A DNA stretch of 64,000 bases from Pedobacter sp. D749 (GTDB lineage Bacteria > Bacteroidota > Bacteroidia > Sphingobacteriales > Sphingobacteriaceae), in NCBI RefSeq assembly GCF_019317285.1, contig NZ_CP079218.1, positions 1,054,001-1,118,000 on the forward strand, in the 5' to 3' direction. Within the stretch, counting starts at the first letter, position 1, and each line of letters begins with the position of its first letter. Shown here one piece after another: positions 55,847 to 64,000 of the stretch. The notes under the pieces were generated by a model, which saw only the letters and a program-made list of their open reading frames with translations, was not told the origin of the DNA and made no database searches. The translations under genes and the position numbers were made by a program.

Positions 55847-57016
55847 ATGAAATTAACTTCCGGACATTTAACCTTCTGTACCAATATTTATGCAGGCGAA
55901 GACTGGATGGCACATTTTGCTGTGTTAAAAGATAGTTTTCCAATATTAAAAGCACGATTATCGCCAGAGGCACCCATGGGTATCGGTTTGCGCCTTTCTA
56001 ATCTCGCCAGTATCGAATTGCAGGAAGAAAATCACCTGGAAGCATTTAAACAATGGCTTGCACAGGAAGGTGGTTATGTTTTTACCATGAACGGATTTCC
56101 ATACGGAGGCTTTCACCATACTAAGGTTAAAGATCAGGTACATGCACCAGATTGGACAACAGGAGAACGTGTTGAATATACACTCCGTTTGGCCGAAATC
56201 CTTTCACAATTGCTTCCTGCTGACATGGATGGTGGCATTTCAACATCGCCATTGAGTTATAAACCATGGTTTACAGCTACTGAAGCCAGAAAAAGTGCCA
56301 CAGCTAGCGCAACCGCTAATATCATCAAGGTGGCCGGGGCTTTACATTATATACAGCGCCAAAGCGGCAAAGTGATCCATTTGGACATTGAACCTGAACC
56401 TGATGGTTTTCTTGAATCCGGCCCGGAATTTATCGATTGGTACGAAAATGTGCTTTTACCTGTCGGGAATGATGAAAGCATGATCAAAAACCACATCCGT
56501 TTGTGTTATGATGTTTGCCATTTTGCAATCGGTTATGAACCGCATACAGCCATCATCAACGAATTGCAGCAGAAAGGCATTAAAATTGGGAAAATCCAGA
56601 TCAGTGCCGCACTAAAAGCTAAATTGCCGGCATCTGTTTCAGAAAGAACTGCGGTGTTAGCTCAACTGAGCCGTTTTGATGAACCCACTTATCTTCATCA
56701 GGTAATAGCCAGAAAAGATGACGGTCATTTAATTCGTTATCCTGATCTTAAAGAGGCCCTTGCAGAAGGCGAAAATCCAGTGGTAGCAGAGTGGAGAGCA
56801 CATTTTCATGTCCCTATTTTTGTTGAAGATATGGGCCTGGTCCAATCTACACAATCGGATATTACCGAGGTACTAAACCTGCAAAAAAATAATCCTTTTA
56901 CTGCTCATTTAGAAGTAGAAACCTATACCTGGGAAGTTTTACCAACGGCATTGAAAGCACCACTTAACGATTCTATCATCAGAGAGCTGGCCTGGGTTAA
57001 AAATTTATTATATTAA
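55847..57016 (+). CDS. eboE: TIM-barrel metabolite traffic protein EboE
   Basis: A 389-residue protein with a xylose-isomerase-like TIM barrel. Visible elements are LTFCTNIYAGEDW, EEGGYVFTMNGFPYGGFH-type strand, HLDIEPEPDG, CYDVCHFAIGYE and VEDMGLVQST, with acidic and His residues placed as metal ligands. It starts 3 bp after eboD and ends 4 bp before eboF. Fourth barrel-type or cyclase-type enzyme of the cluster; named EboE in the ebo scheme. Substrate unknown. Confidence 0.85.
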   Translation: MKLTSGHLTFCTNIYAGEDWMAHFAVLKDSFPILKARLSPEAPMGIGLRLSNLASIELQEENHLEAFKQWLAQEGGYVFTMNGFPYGGFHHTKVKDQVHAPDWTTGERVEYTLRLAEILSQLLPADMDGGISTSPLSYKPWFTATEARKSATASATANIIKVAGALHYIQRQSGKVIHLDIEPEPDGFLESGPEFIDWYENVLLPVGNDESMIKNHIRLCYDVCHFAIGYEPHTAIINELQQKGIKIGKIQISAALKAKLPASVSERTAVLAQLSRFDEPTYLHQVIARKDDGHLIRYPDLKEALAEGENPVVAEWRAHFHVPIFVEDMGLVQSTQSDITEVLNLQKNNPFTAHLEVETYTWEVLPTALKAPLNDSIIRELAWVKNLLY

Positions 57017-57020
57017 GAAT

Positions 57021-58370
57021 ATGCATAAAACTGTTGTTATCGATATTGTAGCCTTATCTGCTTCTGTAATTGGAGCACATACGCCTTTTCTTCAGAAATA
57101 TATTGCCGAAAACCATTTAACAACTATAGAACCCTTATTGCCGGCAGTAACTACGGCAGTACAATCAAGTTATCTGACGGGTAAATATCCTTCAGAAAAT
57201 GGTATTGTAGGTAATGGCTGGTACGATCATGCGGATGCTGAAATTAAATTCTGGAAACAGTCTAACAAACTGGTAAATGCTGAAAAAATATGGGATAAGG
57301 CTAAAAAGGAAAATCCTGATTTTACCTGTGCCAATATGTTTTGGTGGTACAATATGTATTCAACAGCCGATTTTTCGGTAACACCACGTCCAAATTATCT
57401 TGCCGATGGACGTAAATTACCCGATTGTTATTCGCAGCCTGCAGAACTGCGCGACCATTTGCAGGCTAAACTGGGGCAGTTTCCCTTGTTTCAGTTCTGG
57501 GGGCCTGGTGCAAATATTAAATCAACAAGATGGATTGCAGATGCCTCGATGGAAACTGAAAAGCTACATAATCCTACGCTCACCTTAATTTACCTGCCGC
57601 ATTTGGATTATTGCCTGCAAAAGTTTGGCCCAGAGCTAGATAAAATCAGCACAGAACTCAAAGAAATCGATCAGGTGGTAGAAGAATTGGTGCGTTTTTA
57701 CGAAAGTAGAGGTGCGCGTATTATCCTGCTTTCTGAGTATGGTATTGCACCTGTAAATAACCCGATCCATCTTAATCGTTTGTTCAGGGACAATGGCCTG
57801 ATCCAGATTCGTGAAGAAAGAGGATTAGAGTTGCTTGATCCGGGCGCTTCTAAAGCATTTGTAGTGGCCGATCACCAGGTTGCACACGTTTATATTAATG
57901 ACAAAGGCGTAACCGAGAAGGTAAAAGCCTTATTGAAAAATATAACTGGCATTGAATTGGTGCTTGATAAGACAGCACAGGAGAAACACCACATTAACCA
58001 CGAGCGTTCGGGTGACCTGGTACTGGTTGCACAAGAAAACAGCTGGTTTACCTATTATTTCTGGTTGGATGATGCTAAAGCGCCAGATTATGCAAGGGTA
58101 GTTGATATCCACAAAAAACCTGGGTACGACCCTGTGGAAATGTTCATGACCTCTAAATTGAGGGCAGGGTATAAACTTTTAAGGAAAAAAGCCGGGTTCC
58201 GTTATGTAATGGATGTAATTCCGCTTGATGCTACTTTGGTTAAAGGATCGCATGGTGGTATTAACGGAGCTGAAAAGTTTAAGCCTGTTCTGGTTACTTC
58301 AAAAGCAATTGATAAAACCTTACATGCACCAGATATTTATCAGGTGATTTGGGATAGTTTAACTGTTTAA
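57021..58370 (+). CDS. eboF: Alkaline-phosphatase-superfamily nucleotide pyrophosphatase-like protein EboF
   Basis: A 449-residue member of the nucleotide pyrophosphatase/phosphodiesterase superfamily. The nucleophile region is PAVTTAVQSSYLTGKYPSENGI (Thr or Ser in TTAVQ, about 45-60), and later metal-ligand segments are LIYLPHLDY (D, H), LLSEYGI and GSHGG (H). No signal peptide is visible, so it would act in the cytoplasm. Last gene of the ebo cluster; a stem-loop follows at 58385. Confidence 0.86.
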   Translation: MHKTVVIDIVALSASVIGAHTPFLQKYIAENHLTTIEPLLPAVTTAVQSSYLTGKYPSENGIVGNGWYDHADAEIKFWKQSNKLVNAEKIWDKAKKENPDFTCANMFWWYNMYSTADFSVTPRPNYLADGRKLPDCYSQPAELRDHLQAKLGQFPLFQFWGPGANIKSTRWIADASMETEKLHNPTLTLIYLPHLDYCLQKFGPELDKISTELKEIDQVVEELVRFYESRGARIILLSEYGIAPVNNPIHLNRLFRDNGLIQIREERGLELLDPGASKAFVVADHQVAHVYINDKGVTEKVKALLKNITGIELVLDKTAQEKHHINHERSGDLVLVAQENSWFTYYFWLDDAKAPDYARVVDIHKKPGYDPVEMFMTSKLRAGYKLLRKKAGFRYVMDVIPLDATLVKGSHGGINGAEKFKPVLVTSKAIDKTLHAPDIYQVIWDSLTV

Positions 58371-58384
58371 AAAGAACGACTGCT

Positions 58385-58414
58385 CTGCTGATCTGATAGC
58401 TATCAAATCAGCAG
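58385..58414 (+). terminator. Stem-loop after the ebo cluster
   Basis: CTGCTGATCTGATA and TATCAAATCAGCAG pair over 14 bases with one mismatch, with a short loop. There is no clear T-tract, so termination is a reasonable guess only. Confidence 0.45.
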
Positions 58415-58461
58415 GACGATCGCATTTAATGAAGATTTTGTTTAGTTCAAGTTCTAATAAA

Positions 58462-58860
58462 TTATTCTCTTACAAACCTGTATCCACAACCCTCAATACA
58501 GGGAGGATTAAGTTCAAGGGATTTTGCCGAAACTTTGTAATAAAAAGTCAACGGCATTTGGTAATTGTTGCTGTAAACTTGCATTTTTACACTGTCCAAA
58601 ATCCTGAATGAAAATAAATTTGGAAAGGCATCTCCTTTAAAATTTCCAGCTTTATCTGCAGATTTTTCTAAAGTAAGATATTTAATTTCACCGTTTACTT
58701 TTGTGTACTTACCCGTTCCATTACCAATATCTGACATGGCTTCCGTCAGTTTCCATTTGCCGTAAACTTCGCCTGGCCCGTCATTATTGTTGTCTGATTT
58801 TTTGCAGGATACATAAATAACGCCAACAACCGCTAAAAGGAGTAATACTATCTTTTTCAT
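58462..58860 (-). CDS. Small lipoprotein, lipocalin-like
   Basis: A 132-residue exported lipoprotein. Signal peptide ends at C19 (VIYVSC|KKSDNNNDG), followed by an Asn/Asp spacer. The mature part (VYGKWKLTEAMSDIGNGTGKY, then MPLTFYYKVSAKSLELNPPC) has the GKW and beta-strand pattern of small lipocalin-like proteins. Two Cys at the end (PPCIEGCGYRF) could form a disulfide. Function unknown. It is convergent with eboF. Confidence 0.75.
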   Translation of the reverse strand: MKKIVLLLLAVVGVIYVSCKKSDNNNDGPGEVYGKWKLTEAMSDIGNGTGKYTKVNGEIKYLTLEKSADKAGNFKGDAFPNLFSFRILDSVKMQVYSNNYQMPLTFYYKVSAKSLELNPPCIEGCGYRFVRE

Positions 58861-58907
58861 AAAGCTTTAATTTACAGCTTATACGGTGCAAATGACGAAA
58901 ACGCTAC

Positions 58908-59072
58908 TTAATTAAATAATTTTCTGAATGCCAGGGGCGATACCTTGGTTTTTGCTTTGAATAATTTATTAAATGATTGCGGATGTTCAAAGCCACGCGA
59001 TGAACCTGTAATAAACCAAACTTTATAAGCTGGAGCGGTAGTATTATCCTGAATTTCTTGTTGATATTCCAT
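58908..59072 (-). pseudogene. Fused remnant of an SDR gene and an AraC gene
   Basis: The minus-strand frame opens as an SDR enzyme (AYKVWFITGSSRG, the Rossmann nucleotide-binding motif) and, directly after Gly, becomes the end of an AraC regulator (GFEHPQSFNKLFKAKTKVSP, then LAFRKLFN and stop). No known protein joins these parts so. It is best explained by a deletion that removed most of an SDR gene and most of a downstream AraC gene on the same strand. The intact operon at 2361-4030 has exactly that gene order and a very similar AraC end. The frame is open over the junction (54 residues). Confidence 0.7.
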
Positions 59073-59182
59073 AATTTTCGACTTAAATAAATTGATAATC
59101 CAAAGGTGAGCATGGTTCAATGTTATTTTGTAGTCGAATTGAGGGCTTTTGTAGCCAAAATGAGAAAGAAAAAGGGAGTAGG

Positions 59183-59920
59183 TTAGCTTGATTTTAAAAC
59201 AACCAAAATGAGTATAACAGTCAGTATGAGAATAAAAAAAGAAAATTTAAAATAAACAGTAAGAAAAGGGAATTTTTTTTCTTGCGCACCATAATGGATT
59301 AAATTTTCCTGAAGTTGTTGTACGTATTTTTCGTTTTCCTGTTGATCCCGGCTCAGCTGTTTAAAATCTTTAAACTTTTTAAAATCCTGTGATGTTCCCG
59401 GCACCAGTATCCAGAGTTTTTGATCAGTTTGCAGGTAGATCACATTTAACAACAAGGCATCTTTCTTGATCTGGTAGTGTTTAACATTGATGAGGTTATC
59501 CGCAACAACAGGACCATTTTCCCATGTAACGTTAATGCGGTGATATGCATTGTAGATAAAAAGTATACCAATGGCTATTGCTATGGGCAAGATAACTTCT
59601 TTGGTAAGGATGGAATCTACAATTTTAGGATAGGGGAGTGAATCGTAAGGATCAAGTTCTCCAATCAGCATCACCAGCATTAAAATATTGACCAGGTTGA
59701 AAACAAGACTTACTATAAAATAAGCTTGTTTTAAATCAGCACATTTTAGGTGTACTGGAAACATTTTCTGACCAAGGCCATAGGCTTCGGGGAGTACATC
59801 AGGGAAATTAGCAACTTCCTGTTGAAATTTTTTATTCCGATAACGGATAATAATGCCCAATACCACGATACAGAGAAACGCTATTCCGATAAACAGGTAA
59901 ATGGTGTATTGTGAATTCAA
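59183..59920 (-). CDS. Hypothetical membrane protein
   Basis: A 245-residue protein with about four membrane helices (4-25, 64-88, 107-128 and 216-242). Helices 3 and 4 frame a soluble portion (about 129-215) with a charged, Gln-rich stretch (DFKKFKDFKQLSRDQQENEKYVQQLQENL), probably helical. The soluble region resembles a small PH-like or YcxB-like domain (VKHYQIKKDALLLNVIYLQTDQ), but I cannot assign the family firmly. It stands alone on the minus strand. Confidence 0.65.
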   Translation of the reverse strand: MNSQYTIYLFIGIAFLCIVVLGIIIRYRNKKFQQEVANFPDVLPEAYGLGQKMFPVHLKCADLKQAYFIVSLVFNLVNILMLVMLIGELDPYDSLPYPKIVDSILTKEVILPIAIAIGILFIYNAYHRINVTWENGPVVADNLINVKHYQIKKDALLLNVIYLQTDQKLWILVPGTSQDFKKFKDFKQLSRDQQENEKYVQQLQENLIHYGAQEKKFPFLTVYFKFSFFILILTVILILVVLKSS

Positions 59921-60080
59921 ATCGCTACAAGAGATTTAGATCTTACTGTTTCAAACTTTTGTAAAGACAAATACACAGGCATAAATGTTTTTCTGGTGCT
60001 TGTTTTTCGGTTGTTTAATCGTTAAGTTGTTTTTAAATCCATGGCCTGTGTCCTTACAGGCCATTAAAACACATTTTGTT

Positions 60081-60104
60081 TCGGTCTGTGGGAACACAGA
60101 CCGA
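60081..60104. repeat. Hairpin repeat, first copy
   Basis: TCGGTCTGTG and CACAGACCGA are perfect 10-bp arms around GGAA. The unit continues into GGAGTTGGT, which is shared with the copy at 60496-60519. Confidence 0.8.
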
Positions 60105-60495
60105 GGAGTTGGTTAATAACATTGGTGGGGACACGAACCATGGCGATGGAAAAATTCACGCTTTCGGTGGTAGTTTAATGATCTTTCATTTGGAGCGCAA
60201 TCCCTGTGCAAAACAAGAAGTTTCTTCCCGTTTTCCGTTTTTACGCTTCGCTTCCTCGTGCCTCGTCGCTGCAGGGTAACACTTCAACCGGGGCTAGGTG
60301 GGCAAAGCAGCATTTCATTTTTGGGGCTGCAGGGTGAAGAATCCTTGTTGATTAAACCTGATTGAGCGGAATAGCCCGCAGCGCAGCGAGGACTATAAGC
60401 GAAAGCGGGGCTGTAAACTGCCAGGAGCCACAAGCCAATCATTTCCTAATTTTAATAAAACTCTTTCTTAATCGTCATTCTGAATTTATTCTATT

Positions 60496-60519
60496 TCGGT
60501 CTGTGGGAACACAGACCGA
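60496..60519. repeat. Hairpin repeat, second copy
   Basis: Identical to 60081-60104 including the flanking TT on the left and GGAGTTGGT on the right, in direct orientation 415 bp away. Confidence 0.8.
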
Positions 60520-60696
60520 GGAGTTGGTAGTTTTTCGCAGATCAATTTGTTTTTATTTTTGCTCAAAAATGCTGGCGCATTTTGGAGTGCCAAAGTACCC
60601 AAAGCGCTTTGCGTTAAGTTGAAAGTATATGTCGTTCCAGAAAGCCAATGTTTGAAAAAACAAAGGAGTTCGAATAGTAGTTTTTGTTCGTAGGCG

Positions 60697-60810
60697 CGTC
60701 ATTTCAACCTTAGTGTAGTACCCGAAGACTATGCGAAGCAAAATCTTTGAACTTTCAATAATCATTGTTCAAAGATTTCTCCATTTCGCTGTGCTTCAGT
60801 CGAAATGACG
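60697..60810. repeat. CGTCATTTC-type inverted repeat
   Basis: The ends CGTCATTTC and GAAATGACG are inverted, and an inner pair ATCTTTGAAC / GTTCAAAGAT is perfect. The CGTCATTTCGAC...AATGACG wording is familiar from dispersed Bacteroidota repeats (from memory). No coding capacity. Confidence 0.7.
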
Positions 60811-60954
60811 TTCGACTTTGGGAATCTGCCATTATTATTTGGCCGGGAACCTAATGTTTAATAATGGGTATTTTAAGCTTCCCACTTTCGTGATAATGAC
60901 GACTTTCCTATTGGGGTCTGCCTCAGGCATCTTCCATTTTACATTGTCCATCTT

Positions 60955-62592
60955 TTAAAGGCTTACACCTCTTTTCCATGGGATAAAATCATCCTGGTTA
61001 AGTTGTACGGCTTTTGGAATTTCTTCGCCACTGGCCACTTTAATACAGTACTCCAATATATCTTCGCCCATTTCATTAATGGTTTTTTCGCCATTGATAA
61101 CTGGTCCGGTATCGATATCGATAATATCACTCATGCGTTTGGCCAGGATTGAATTGGTGGCTACTTTAATGGTTGGGCAAACCGGATTTCCTGTTGGTGT
61201 ACCTAAACCTGTAGTAAATAAAATTAAGGTTGCGCCGGCAGCAGCTTTACCTGTAGTGGCTTCAACATCATTACCTGGAGTACATACCAGGCTTAAGCCT
61301 GGTTTAGTAGCGGGTTCGGTATAGTCTAAAACATCTACCACAGGAGCGGAGCCGGCTTTACGCGCAGCACCAGCCGACTTAATCGCATCAGTAATTAAAC
61401 CATCCTTAATGTTGCCCGGAGAAGGGTTCATGTAAAACCCCGAACCAACTTTATGTGCCAGATCATCATACTCAGTCATTAAACGGATAAATTTTTCGGC
61501 AGTTGGCTGATCAACAGATCTATCGATCATTTCCTGCTCTACGCCACAAAGTTCGGGGAACTCTGCCAATAAAACCTTTGCACCTAAGGCTACCAGTAAA
61601 TCGGCACAGTAACCAACCGAAGGATTTGCTGAAATGCCGCTAAAGCCATCGCTACCGCCACATTTAACTCCCACACACATCTTGCTTAACGGCGCCGTCG
61701 CACGCTCTTGTTTATTAATGAACATCAATCCTTCAAAGGTATCGCGGATGGCATTTTGGATCAATTGCTCTTCGCTTTGTGCTTTTTGCTGCTCAAAAAT
61801 TAAAAGTGGTTTATCAAAATCAGGGTCAAGTGCAAACAAGTCGCGTTTAAAATCTTCTACCTGCAAGTGCTGGCAGCCTAAACTTAAAACGGTTATACCG
61901 GCAACGTTGGGGTGATGGGCATAAGCCGCCAATAATTTGCTTAAAGTATCAGAGTCCTGTCGTGTTCCGCCACACCCACCATTGTGCGTCAGGAATTTAA
62001 TTCCGTCTACATTTTTAAAGGTGCGGCTGGCTTTATCTACTTTAGGTTCAAAACTAATATGGTTAATGTCTTCTCCCTTTTCATAAGCCTGAACCAGTTT
62101 GTGGGTATAAGATTTATATTTGTCATCTACTGCATAACCCAACTCACTATAAAGCGATTCTTTAATAATATCCAGATTTCTGTTCTCGCAAAATACGGTA
62201 GGAATAAATAACCAATAGTTAGCGGTACCCACTTCGCCATTTTTACGGTGATAACCATTAAAACTGCGGCTGGCATATTTACTTACATCGGGTGCTTCCC
62301 ATTTGTAATTAACGTTACGATAAGCAAATGGCTCTGCAGCATGTTTGGTATTCTCTACATTCATCCGCATACCAGCCTTTACCTCAAATTGTACCTTTCC
62401 AACCAAAACGCCGTACATCATTACCTCGTCGCCTGCTTTCATATCCTGCATAAAAAATTTATGCTTGGCAGGGATCTCATCAACAGTAACGTAGGTATTT
62501 CCTTCATGCGCTATTTTGGTGTCCTGAGGCAAATTCTGTAATGCAACCAAAACATTATCAGCGTTGTTAATCTTGATGACTAAATTTTTCAT
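60955..62592 (-). CDS. uxaA: Altronate dehydratase (UxaA family)
   Basis: A 545-residue enzyme from the ATG at 62592 (a TTG two codons upstream is less likely). The N-terminal SAF domain (about 1-85, DEIPAKHKFFMQDMKAGDEV) is followed by the UxaA catalytic part with GGCGGTRQDS, GVKCGGSDGFSGISANP and TGLGTPTGNPVCPTIKVATN. It removes water from D-altronate to give 2-keto-3-deoxygluconate in galacturonate breakdown, needing a divalent metal. The full length includes both UxaA domains. It ends an operon that starts with the symporter just upstream (gap 8 bp). Confidence 0.92.
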   Translation of the reverse strand: MKNLVIKINNADNVLVALQNLPQDTKIAHEGNTYVTVDEIPAKHKFFMQDMKAGDEVMMYGVLVGKVQFEVKAGMRMNVENTKHAAEPFAYRNVNYKWEAPDVSKYASRSFNGYHRKNGEVGTANYWLFIPTVFCENRNLDIIKESLYSELGYAVDDKYKSYTHKLVQAYEKGEDINHISFEPKVDKASRTFKNVDGIKFLTHNGGCGGTRQDSDTLSKLLAAYAHHPNVAGITVLSLGCQHLQVEDFKRDLFALDPDFDKPLLIFEQQKAQSEEQLIQNAIRDTFEGLMFINKQERATAPLSKMCVGVKCGGSDGFSGISANPSVGYCADLLVALGAKVLLAEFPELCGVEQEMIDRSVDQPTAEKFIRLMTEYDDLAHKVGSGFYMNPSPGNIKDGLITDAIKSAGAARKAGSAPVVDVLDYTEPATKPGLSLVCTPGNDVEATTGKAAAGATLILFTTGLGTPTGNPVCPTIKVATNSILAKRMSDIIDIDTGPVINGEKTINEMGEDILEYCIKVASGEEIPKAVQLNQDDFIPWKRGVSL

Positions 62593-62600
62593 TGTCAATT

Positions 62601-63911
62601 TTATGCTTCTAAACTAATTTCTTTTTCAATGTGATTGGGTTTCCATCCTTTCCAGCCGAAGTAGAAAACCACTAAAAAGCATACAAATGGTACCAAATAT
62701 CCATATTGTATATTGTGTGTGGCATCCGATATCAAGCCTAATATCGGCGGTAAAAAGGCGCCACCAACAATAGACATCACAATTAACGATGAGCCAAGTT
62801 TTGTGTCTTTACCCAAACCTGCTATACCCAGGGAGAATATGGTTGGGAACATGATCGACATAAAGAAAGAAACACCGATTAAAGCATAAACGGTAATCAT
62901 TCCACTTGCAAAAATAGATACCAGGGTAAGTACAGCACTGATTAATGCATAAAGCATCAATAGTTTGTGGGCAGCTACGTATCTCATGAAGAAAGTTCCG
63001 GCAAACCTGCCAATCATAAAAGCCAGGCCTGCAGCACCAGCATACCATTTTGCAGCATCCTGACTGATACCTGCCGATGAGGTAACAAAACTGATGAATA
63101 AACTCAGTACGCAAACCTGTGCACCAACATAAAAAAACTGCCCAATAATGGCCCAACGCAAATGGCTATGGCCTAACACATGTGAAAAACTACTTTTTTC
63201 CTGTGCATTTTCTTCTTCTTTGATATCGGGCAGCTTGGTGAAAATAAATAGTATAGCGACTACAATAATCAGGATGCCTAAAATTAGATATGGCGCTTTT
63301 ACCGTCGATGCCTCTTCGAGTATATAAGCCTGTTTTTCTAAGGGCAACATTTTCGCCAATTGCGCATCGGTATATTTTACTTCGGTAAAAATAAATTTAC
63401 CGCCAAGTACAGGTGCTAAAAATGCAGCTAAACCATTAAAAGACTGAGAGAAATTTAAACGCTGGGTAGCTGTTTCTGGTGGGCCTAACACGGTAACATA
63501 AGGGTTTGCCGCTGTTTCTAAAAAGGTTAAACCACAGGCGATAATAAAAAGTGCACCTAAGAAAAAGATGTATTGTGCGGTATTGGCGGCGGGTATAAAT
63601 AATAAACAGCCGATGGCAAATAAAACAAGTCCTAATATTATCCCGCTTTTATACCCGTACTTACGCATAATGTAACCTGCAGGTAGTGCCAATAAAAAAT
63701 AAGCGATAAAAACAGATGAATCAACCAGGGTAGATTCGAAAACGTTTAGTTGAAAAGCTTTACGTAAATGCGGAATTAATACCGGATCGAGATTGTGGAC
63801 AAAACCCCAGAAGAAAAAGAGACTGGTGACCAAAATTAATGGGAATAAATATCCCTTGCCGTTTTTTTGCGTATCTGATACCTGAAAGTTCGTTGATGGT
63901 GTGTGGCTCAT
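62601..63911 (-). CDS. FHS-family sugar/uronate:proton symporter (FucP/GluP-like MFS)
   Basis: A 436-residue inner-membrane transporter with twelve predicted helices. Family signatures are FFFWGFVHNLDPVLIPHLRKAF in the first helix-loop region, FIAYFLLALPAGYIMRKYGYKSGI, and FLETAANPYVTVLGPPETATQRLNFSQSFNG, all typical of the L-fucose permease (FHS) group. Next to altronate dehydratase, the cargo is probably a hexuronate or a related sugar acid (inference). The start at 63911 leaves 89 bp to the window edge. The rest of the pathway should lie beyond the window. Confidence 0.9.
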   Translation of the reverse strand: MSHTPSTNFQVSDTQKNGKGYLFPLILVTSLFFFWGFVHNLDPVLIPHLRKAFQLNVFESTLVDSSVFIAYFLLALPAGYIMRKYGYKSGIILGLVLFAIGCLLFIPAANTAQYIFFLGALFIIACGLTFLETAANPYVTVLGPPETATQRLNFSQSFNGLAAFLAPVLGGKFIFTEVKYTDAQLAKMLPLEKQAYILEEASTVKAPYLILGILIIVVAILFIFTKLPDIKEEENAQEKSSFSHVLGHSHLRWAIIGQFFYVGAQVCVLSLFISFVTSSAGISQDAAKWYAGAAGLAFMIGRFAGTFFMRYVAAHKLLMLYALISAVLTLVSIFASGMITVYALIGVSFFMSIMFPTIFSLGIAGLGKDTKLGSSLIVMSIVGGAFLPPILGLISDATHNIQYGYLVPFVCFLVVFYFGWKGWKPNHIEKEISLEA

Positions 63912-64000
63912 GTTTTGTTTGGTTATAATGGTTTAAGCTGGTTCTTTTTGGTTAGTTGCTGTATTACAAATTAAATTGATAAGTATTAATAAAAATTTAA

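Larger units (their letters stand above)
59921..60954. other. Gene-free field of dispersed repeats
   Basis: Just over 1 kb without a gene I would accept. It holds two copies of a TCGGTCTGTGGGAACACAGACCGA hairpin unit (listed separately), a segment reading GAGCGGAATAGCCCGCAGCG...GCGGGGCTGTAAACTGCCA around 60364-60421 that looks like a known dispersed intergenic sequence, and a long inverted repeat at 60697-60810. Short open frames at 60076 and 60362 run through these repeats and are not genes. Confidence 0.55.

Noticed and set aside
60076..60622. Small plus-strand open frames in the repeat field
   Set aside because: Both run through hairpin repeats that are non-coding elsewhere, encode low-quality sequence and share the repeated NSVGTQTEELV-type translation only because the DNA repeats.

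Overview
The window looks like a chromosome segment of a Bacteroidota bacterium, most likely Pedobacter or a close relative in Sphingobacteriaceae (inference). The reasons are AT-rich DNA, a SusC/SusD pair, two ECF sigma/FecR switches, TonB-dependent receptors with STN domains, lipoproteins with short lipoboxes, and many short palindromic intergenic repeats. I see no tRNA, rRNA or CRISPR array.

Layout. 0-9.4 kb: a repeat-family gene with a structured leader, an aldo/keto reductase-SDR-AraC operon, small stress-type enzymes and several AraC or Crp regulators. 9.5-19 kb: sigma, FecR, SusC, SusD and two TlpA-like thioredoxins, a regulated nutrient-uptake locus closed by a terminator. 19.3-26.8 kb: an esterase-like hydrolase, then sigma, FecR, a siderophore-type receptor and a PepSY membrane protein, an iron-uptake locus whose sigma and FecR genes are separated by nested repeats. 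26.8-27.95 kb: a decayed second copy of the first repeat family, a MITE-like element and a perfect 50-bp palindrome. 28-31 kb: an esterase, then a nuclease-inhibitor-like gene beside a secreted NUC1-type nuclease. 31-37 kb: an M23 peptidase, a two-component system and a divergent cluster of three secreted proteins. 37-41 kb: three hydrolases including a subclass B3 metallo-beta-lactamase, followed by a duplicated gene tail.

41.9-48.7 kb holds the most notable system: a retron. It has an upstream msr-msd-like RNA with a perfect 25-bp stem, a reverse transcriptase with the retron NAxxH and VTG motifs, a very large WGR/helical-repeat protein and a winged-helix plus SWIM zinc-finger protein. This matches a rarely studied retron class (type XIII in the published scheme, from memory) and is presumably an anti-phage system.

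48.9-51.4 kb: a DMT exporter and a GNAT enzyme, divergent from a LysR regulator. 51.5-58.4 kb: a complete ebo cluster (eboA-F), preceded by a TMEM220-like membrane gene. This conserved operon is linked to export or trafficking of a metabolite precursor. 58.4-60.9 kb: a lipoprotein, a fused SDR/AraC remnant, a membrane protein and a field of dispersed repeats. 60.9-63.9 kb: altronate dehydratase and an FHS-family sugar/uronate symporter, part of a hexuronate pathway that continues beyond the window.

The second unusual signal is the repeat-family leader at 806-913. Its three helices, two of which interlock as a pseudoknot over the start codon, are preserved by compensatory changes in the copy at 27253-27358.
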